64,000 nucleotides of DNA from Pseudonocardia sp. (GTDB taxonomy: Bacteria; Actinomycetota; Actinomycetes; Mycobacteriales; Pseudonocardiaceae), in the NCBI RefSeq assembly GCF_025465255.1, contig NZ_JAODNI010000206.1:46031-110030 (forward strand), read 5' to 3'. The notes beneath the pieces were generated by a model. The model did no database searches. It saw nothing but the letters and a program-made list of their open reading frames with translations, and was not told where the DNA came from. Shown piece after piece: positions 59,796-64,000 of the stretch; within the stretch, counting starts at the first letter, position 1, and each line of letters begins with the position of its first letter. The position numbers were made by a program, and so were the translations under genes.

Positions 59796-61142
59796 GTGGT
59801 GTCCGTGGCAACGACCCTGGGCCGACGGCTGGGCACCGCGGACGCGGTCGTCCTCGGGCTGTCCGCCGTGCTGGGGGCCGGGATCTTCGCCGTGTTCGCG
59901 CCGGCGGCCGCGGTCGCCGGTCCGTGGCTGATGCTGTCGGTGGTGCTGGCGGCGGCCGTCGCCGGATGCTGCGCGGCGTCCGCGGCGGACCTGGCGGCGT
60001 CCCGCGAGGGCGAGACCCGGGACCACGACGTCGGCTACGACGCCGCTCGGGAGCGCTTGCATCCCGCCGTCGGCCGGCTCTGCGGCGTCGCCCACCTGAC
60101 CGGCGAGATCGCGGTCGCCGCGGCCGCCGCCGGGATCTTCGGGACCTACGTCCTGCCCACGCGGCCGCTCGTGGTCGCCATCGTCGTGATCGTCGTGATG
60201 ACCGCGTTGAATCTGTTCAGCGTGCGGCCGACCCCGCGGGCGGCGTGGTCGTTGGTCGGCGGCATCGGTGCGGTGCTGCTGGTCGTGGTCGTCGTCGGAC
60301 TGCTCGGCCCGGGGGGTGCCGGGACGCCGTCGGTGTCCGCCGCGACGGACCAGCCGGTCTCGATGTCCCCGGGGCTGCTGCCGATCACCCGTGAGCTGGG
60401 CGTGTTCACGGGGGCGGGACTGATCTTCTTCGGGTTCGCGGGCTTCAGCCGGGTCGTCGGGCTGGGGGAGGAGCTGCGCGCCCCGACGCGGACCCGTGGC
60501 CGCGCCATCGCGATCGTCATCGGCATCGCGACGGCCGCGTACCTAGCGGTGTGCGGGGCGCTGCTCGTCGGGCTCGGGACGGACCGGCTCGCCGTCGAGC
60601 GCTCCCCGCTCGTCGCGCTCGTCGACACGGGGCGGGCCCCCGCGCTGGGCGTGCTCGTGCGGATCGGCGCGGCCGTCGCCGCCGGGTCGACGCTGCTCGC
60701 GGTGCTCGCCGCCGTCGCCGCGACGACCGCCGCCATGGCCGTGCGCGGGGACCTCCCGCGGATCGTCGCGCGCCGCTGCGGCAGCGGCGCGGCCTGGCGG
60801 GCGGACATCGCCGGCATGGTCCTGGCGATCCTGGTCGTGGTGCTCGCCGGCACCTGGGGCGCGATCGCGCTCGCGGCGTGCGCCCTGCTCGTCGACTTCG
60901 TCGTGGTGCACCTGGCCGCGCTGCGGCTGCCTCGGGCGGGCCGGACCTGGCGGATGTGGCTCGCCGGCGTCGGGGTGGTGCTCTGTGGGTTCCTGGCGCT
61001 GAGCATGCCTCCGCGGACGGTGCTGATCACGGCGTGCGCGATCGGCGGCGGCTGGCTGCTGACGACCGCGGTCTCGCTGCGCTCGCGGCGCGCCGAATCG
61101 CAGGACGGGCAGGCGGCGGCGCCGGACGAACGGGCCGCCTGA
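59796..61142 (+). CDS. APC-superfamily amino-acid permease
   Basis: A 448-residue transporter with about 12 hydrophobic helices. The first helix carries the APC start LGLSAVLGAGIFAVFAPAAAVAG (unwound GAG segment, split), and later helices include LIFFGFAGFSRVVGLGEELRAP, the helix-6 equivalent with family pattern FFGFxGF. GTG 59796 is preferred (TCGGAT hexamer six bases upstream); GTGs at 59799 and 59805 are alternatives. Substrate unknown; neighbouring pepB suggests amino acids or peptide products, by inference only. Confidence 0.85.
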   Translation: MVSVATTLGRRLGTADAVVLGLSAVLGAGIFAVFAPAAAVAGPWLMLSVVLAAAVAGCCAASAADLAASREGETRDHDVGYDAARERLHPAVGRLCGVAHLTGEIAVAAAAAGIFGTYVLPTRPLVVAIVVIVVMTALNLFSVRPTPRAAWSLVGGIGAVLLVVVVVGLLGPGGAGTPSVSAATDQPVSMSPGLLPITRELGVFTGAGLIFFGFAGFSRVVGLGEELRAPTRTRGRAIAIVIGIATAAYLAVCGALLVGLGTDRLAVERSPLVALVDTGRAPALGVLVRIGAAVAAGSTLLAVLAAVAATTAAMAVRGDLPRIVARRCGSGAAWRADIAGMVLAILVVVLAGTWGAIALAACALLVDFVVVHLAALRLPRAGRTWRMWLAGVGVVLCGFLALSMPPRTVLITACAIGGGWLLTTAVSLRSRRAESQDGQAAAPDERAA

Positions 61143-61184
61143 GTTGCTCCGTCAGGGGTGGCGCGCCCGCCGCCATCCGGGTTG

Positions 61185-61190
61185 TACCGT
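61185..61190 (+). promoter_or_regulatory. -10-like TACCGT, leaderless start of ilvE
   Basis: TACCGT ends seven bases before ATG 61198, which supports that start over upstream in-frame codons. Confidence 0.5.
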
Positions 61191-61197
61191 CTCGGTC

Positions 61198-62292
61198 ATG
61201 AGCGTGTCCTTCACCCACACCGCCAATCCCGCCCCGGTCTCGGACTCCCGTCGCGCGGAGATCCTGGCCGAGCCGGGTTTCGGTCGGTACTTCACCGACC
61301 ACATGGTGACGATCAGGTGGACGGCCGCGCAGGGCTGGCACGACGCGCAGGTGGTCCCCTACGGCCCGATCGCGCTGGACCCCGCGACGATGGTCCTGCA
61401 CTACGGCCAGGAGATCTTCGAGGGACTCAAGGCCTACACCCAGCCGGACGGGACGATCTCCTCGTTCCGCCCCGAGGCGAACGCGGCCCGCTTCCGGCAG
61501 TCCGCGGCGCGCCTGGGCATGGCCGAGCTGCCGGACGAGCTGTTCATGGCGTCGCTGACCGAGCTGCTGGACGTCGACCGCGCGTGGGTGCCGCCGGCGG
61601 GCGGTGAGGAGTCGCTCTACCTGCGGCCCTTCATGATCGCGACCGAGGTCGGGCTGGGCGTGAAGCCCGCCGACGAATACCTCTACGTCCTGATCGCCTC
61701 GCCCGCCGGCGCGTACTTCCCCGGCGGTGTCAAGCCCGTCGACGTGTGGCTGTGCACGGACTTCACCCGCGCCGCCGTCGGTGGGACGGGCACGGCGAAG
61801 TGCGGCGGGAACTACGCCGCCTCGTTGCTCCCGCAGGCTCAGGCCGCCGCGCACGGCTGCGCCCAGGTCGCCTACCTCGACGCCGCGGAGAAGAAGTGGG
61901 TCGAGGAGATGGGCGGGATGAACCTGTTCTTCGTCCTCGGTTCCGGGGAGGACACCGAGCTGGTGACGCCGGAGCTGTCCGGAAGCATCCTCGAGGGCGT
62001 CACCCGGGCGTCGCTGCTGGTGCTGGCCAAGGAGATCGGCTGCCAGGTGTCCGAGCGCAAGATCTCGGCGGCGGAGTGGCTGGAGGGCTGCGCCGACGGC
62101 CGGATCACCGAGGTGTTCGCCTGCGGCACGGCGGCGGTCATCACGCCGATCGGGAACGTCAAGCACAACGACGGCCAGGTCCGGGTCGGGAACGGCGAGC
62201 CCGGCCCGGTCACCACTCGGCTGCGCGCCCTGCTCACCGACATCCAGCGCGGCAAGGGCACGGACACCCACGGCTGGATGACCGCCCTCTGA
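61198..62292 (+). CDS. ilvE: Branched-chain amino-acid aminotransferase
   Basis: PLP enzyme of fold type IV that interconverts leucine, isoleucine and valine with their 2-oxo acids. The 364 residues show FEGLKAYTQPDGTISSFRP, ESLYLRPFMIATE, GTAKCGGNYAASL with the PLP lysine in this segment, EEMGGMNLFFVL, and the PLP-phosphate loop VFACGTAAVITPIG. The length and order fit the actinobacterial class. It is followed after three bases by palindrome copy B3 and the convergent cobS. Confidence 0.95.
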   Translation: MSVSFTHTANPAPVSDSRRAEILAEPGFGRYFTDHMVTIRWTAAQGWHDAQVVPYGPIALDPATMVLHYGQEIFEGLKAYTQPDGTISSFRPEANAARFRQSAARLGMAELPDELFMASLTELLDVDRAWVPPAGGEESLYLRPFMIATEVGLGVKPADEYLYVLIASPAGAYFPGGVKPVDVWLCTDFTRAAVGGTGTAKCGGNYAASLLPQAQAAAHGCAQVAYLDAAEKKWVEEMGGMNLFFVLGSGEDTELVTPELSGSILEGVTRASLLVLAKEIGCQVSERKISAAEWLEGCADGRITEVFACGTAAVITPIGNVKHNDGQVRVGNGEPGPVTTRLRALLTDIQRGKGTDTHGWMTAL

Positions 62293-62295
62293 CCT

Positions 62296-62364
62296 GTGCG
62301 CGGGAAACCTCGCCAGAACGAGGTTTCTCGCTCACAACCCCGGTTGAGCTGCGGAAACGGTCAC
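62296..62364. repeat. Dispersed 3'-end palindrome copy B3 with tail inside cobS
   Basis: 40-bp palindrome 62296-62335 (inner AACCTCGCCAGAACGAGGTT) plus the 29-bp tail 62336-62364. The cobS stop (62332-62334) is in the palindrome and the tail encodes the last ten cobS residues. Confidence 0.85.
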
Positions 62365-63084
62365 CAGTACCACGGTGACGGCCAGCTCGGACGCCGCGCC
62401 GAGGACGTCGCCGGACATCCCGCCGAAGCGGCGCGCCGTGTGCCGGGACAGCCCGATCACGACGGCCGCGGCGAGGCCGACGGCGATCACCCCCGGCCAC
62501 CGGGCCGGGACGAGCAGCGTGCCGAGGCCGGCCAGGACCAGCCACCAGAGAGGCGCGACCCAGGCCGGCTGCGACCCCGCGACCGTCGCTCCCAGCCCGC
62601 CCGGACGCGCCGCCGGGATCCCGCGCCGGGCGACCCATGCGAACCCGGACCGCCCGACGGCCCCGGCGAGCGCGGTGCCGCCGACGAGCAGGCCGGGCGG
62701 CAGGGAGGCGAGCGCGGCCGCCTGGGACCCGATCACGACGATCAGCGTCACCACCGCGAACGGCCCCGCCCCGCCGTCCTTCATGACCGCCAGCGCCCGC
62801 TCCGGCGGGCCGTAGCAGCCGAGCCCGTCCGCGGTGTCCGCCAGGCCGTCGAGGTGCATTCCCCGGGTCGCCAGACCCAGGAACCCGACGGCGAGCAGCC
62901 CGCCGACCAGCGGCGGGACACCCAGCACGGTCAGTCCGAGCAGCAGCGCGCCCGCAGCCGCGCCGAGCGCCCCGCCCACGAGCGGGGCCCAGCGCAGCGC
63001 GGCCGCCGCCGTGCCCGCCAACGGCTCCCCGGCGCGGACGGGCAGCACGGTCAGCCAGCTCAGCGCCAGCGCGAGCCCGCGCAC
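62332..63084 (-). CDS. cobS: Adenosylcobinamide-GDP ribazoletransferase (cobalamin synthase)
   Basis: Integral membrane enzyme joining alpha-ribazole to adenosylcobinamide-GDP, the last assembly step of cobalamin. The 250 residues have multiple hydrophobic helices and the family's RGMHLDGLADTADGLG with Asp residues for Mg. Further segments are MKDGGAGPFAVVTL and SRHTARRFGGMSGDVLGA. GTG 63084 starts four bases after the cobT stop (minus strand), so cobT-cobS form an operon. The C-terminal VTVSAAQPGL is encoded by the dispersed repeat tail. Confidence 0.93.
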   Translation of the reverse strand: MRGLALALSWLTVLPVRAGEPLAGTAAAALRWAPLVGGALGAAAGALLLGLTVLGVPPLVGGLLAVGFLGLATRGMHLDGLADTADGLGCYGPPERALAVMKDGGAGPFAVVTLIVVIGSQAAALASLPPGLLVGGTALAGAVGRSGFAWVARRGIPAARPGGLGATVAGSQPAWVAPLWWLVLAGLGTLLVPARWPGVIAVGLAAAVVIGLSRHTARRFGGMSGDVLGAASELAVTVVLVTVSAAQPGL

Positions 63085-63088
63085 CGGC

Positions 63089-64000
63089 TCAGCCCGAGAC
63101 GGCGCGCACCGGCACGATCCCGGCCGCCTCCGCGGTGACGGTGTCGCCGAGCAGCCGCGCCGCCATCTGCAACAGGGGGACGACGGCGACCGCGCCCGTC
63201 CCGTCGCCCAACCTGACCTGCAGGTCCAGCACCGGGACGAGCTGCAGGTGCTGCAGCACGAACGTCATCGCGGGCTCGGGGGAGATCTGCGCGGCCAGCC
63301 ACCAGGCACGGGCGCCGGGGGCCAGCTCGTCCGCCAGCAGCGCGGCGGCGCCGACCACGAGGCCGTCGAGCAGCACGGGGGTGCGGCGCAGCGCGGCCTG
63401 CACGAGGAACCCGGTCAGCACCGCGAGGTCCGCGCCGCCGGCCGTCCGCAGCAGCCCCAGCGGCTCCTTCGACACCGGCCGGGCCCGGCGCAGCGCGTCC
63501 CGGATCGCGGCGCACTTGCGCATCCACGCCCCGTCGCCGATCCCGCTGCCCCGCCCCACGACGGCGACGGGTTCGGCCCCGGTCACGGCCGAGACCAGCG
63601 TCGACGCCGCGGTCGTCGCGCCGACCCCGAGCGAGGCCGGGATCAGCAGGTCCGCACCGGCGTCGACCTCCTCGTCCGCGAGCCCGCGGCCGATCCGGAA
63701 CGCCTTGTCGGTCTCCTCGGTTGTCAGCGCGTCCTCGCGGTCGATCCGGCCGCTGCCCCGGCGCACCCGGTGCCGGCCCTGGCCGGGGAGGAGCTCGGCG
63801 TCCAGCCCCGCGTCGACGACCCGGACGGACACCCCGGCGACGGTCGCCGTCACCGAGACCGGCGTGCCCTGCTCGAGGGTCGCGGCGACCTGCTTGACCG
63901 TGACGTCCGGCGCGTACGCGGACACCCCGGCGGCGGCGATCCCGTGGTCCGCCGCGACGACGACGGCCCGGGCCCGCGCGGGCGGCCGCGGCGGGCACGC
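63089..64000 (-). CDS. cobT: Nicotinate-nucleotide--dimethylbenzimidazole phosphoribosyltransferase (5' end beyond window)
   Basis: Makes alpha-ribazole phosphate from dimethylbenzimidazole and nicotinate mononucleotide for the lower ligand of cobalamin. 303 residues are in the window; the start lies beyond 64000. Visible: VVVAADHGIAAAGVSAYAPD near the edge (split here), IGRGLADEEVDAGADLLIP, GVGATTAASTLVSAVTG, GGADLAVLTGFLVQAA, and the catalytic region EPAMTFVLQHLQLVPVLDLQ with DGTGAVAVVPLL. It precedes cobS by four bases. Confidence 0.93.
   Translation of the reverse strand, partial: ACPPRPPARARAVVVAADHGIAAAGVSAYAPDVTVKQVAATLEQGTPVSVTATVAGVSVRVVDAGLDAELLPGQGRHRVRRGSGRIDREDALTTEETDKAFRIGRGLADEEVDAGADLLIPASLGVGATTAASTLVSAVTGAEPVAVVGRGSGIGDGAWMRKCAAIRDALRRARPVSKEPLGLLRTAGGADLAVLTGFLVQAALRRTPVLLDGLVVGAAALLADELAPGARAWWLAAQISPEPAMTFVLQHLQLVPVLDLQVRLGDGTGAVAVVPLLQMAARLLGDTVTAEAAGIVPVRAVSG

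Noticed and set aside
62332..64000. Cobalamin riboswitch for cobT-cobS
   Set aside because: The operon 5' end lies beyond the window; no B12-box-like element is visible inside it.

Overview
The window is very GC-rich, densely coded actinobacterial DNA and most likely chromosomal. The gene content points to a mycolate/Pseudonocardiales-type actinomycete: a mycothiol-type maleylpyruvate isomerase, F420-type oxidoreductases, an IdeR/DtxR iron regulator, GlnE with GlnA1 and GlnA2, GlnR-like boxes, and DUF4192, DUF4191 and DUF5685 proteins. A Pseudonocardia-like organism is my best guess; this is inference, not a database result. The right-hand two thirds keeps the gene set I recall from Mycobacterium tuberculosis Rv2207-Rv2225 (cobT, cobS, ilvE, pepB, sucB/dlaT, Rv2216-like epimerase, lipB, lipA, DUF4191, RDD, glnA1, glnE, glnA2, Hip1-like protease, panB), interrupted by accessory insertions.

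Layout. 1-2430: a divergent catabolic locus (cut-off minus-strand gene, PfkB sugar kinase, IclR regulator, RidA). 2431-3831: an sthA-type transhydrogenase with two frame disruptions. 4109-8001: DUF4192, galE, dtxR/ideR and a rhodanese. 8084-11984: an AcuC-type deacetylase followed by a GNAT/acyl-CoA-synthetase fusion, a plausible reversible protein-acetylation pair. 12030-20248: class I fumarase, an orphan CoxL-like molybdenum hydroxylase subunit, a beta-lactamase-fold hydrolase, a fumarylpyruvate hydrolase-like plus maleylpyruvate isomerase-like pair, and a cysteine-rich unknown. 20346-25777: secreted lipase, RNB nuclease, nitroreductase, GCS2-type ligase, panB.

25991-33273 is the nitrogen block: Hip1-like lipoprotein protease, glnA2 and glnE. 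About 10.4 kb of accessory DNA (33279-43642) then separates glnE from glnA1. It holds a DUF5685 protein with an extreme cysteine tail, a LysE remnant, a frameshifted MerR gene, an M50 protease, a Ddn-like enzyme, an RND pump with extra C-terminal domains, GlcG, an EamA exporter and an isopenicillin-N-synthase-like dioxygenase. glnA1 (43735-45165) carries a four-half-site GlnR-like box upstream. 45302-56950 is the lipoate/2-oxo-acid dehydrogenase block: lipA, lipB, sucB and lpd, so the lipoyl cofactor makers sit beside the lipoylated E2 and its E3. 57231-64000 has an SDR, pepB, an APC permease, ilvE and cobS-cobT.

Four signals cut across the genes. (1) A dispersed family of about 40-bp palindromes sits at gene 3' ends (8 copies). 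(2) A separate 47-bp inverted-repeat unit flanks a DUF559/AbiEi-like gene (3 copies). (3) Many start codons have a TAnnnT-like -10 hexamer only 6-8 nt upstream, suggesting pervasive leaderless transcription. (4) Several genes are frame-disrupted, from real decay or from sequence error.
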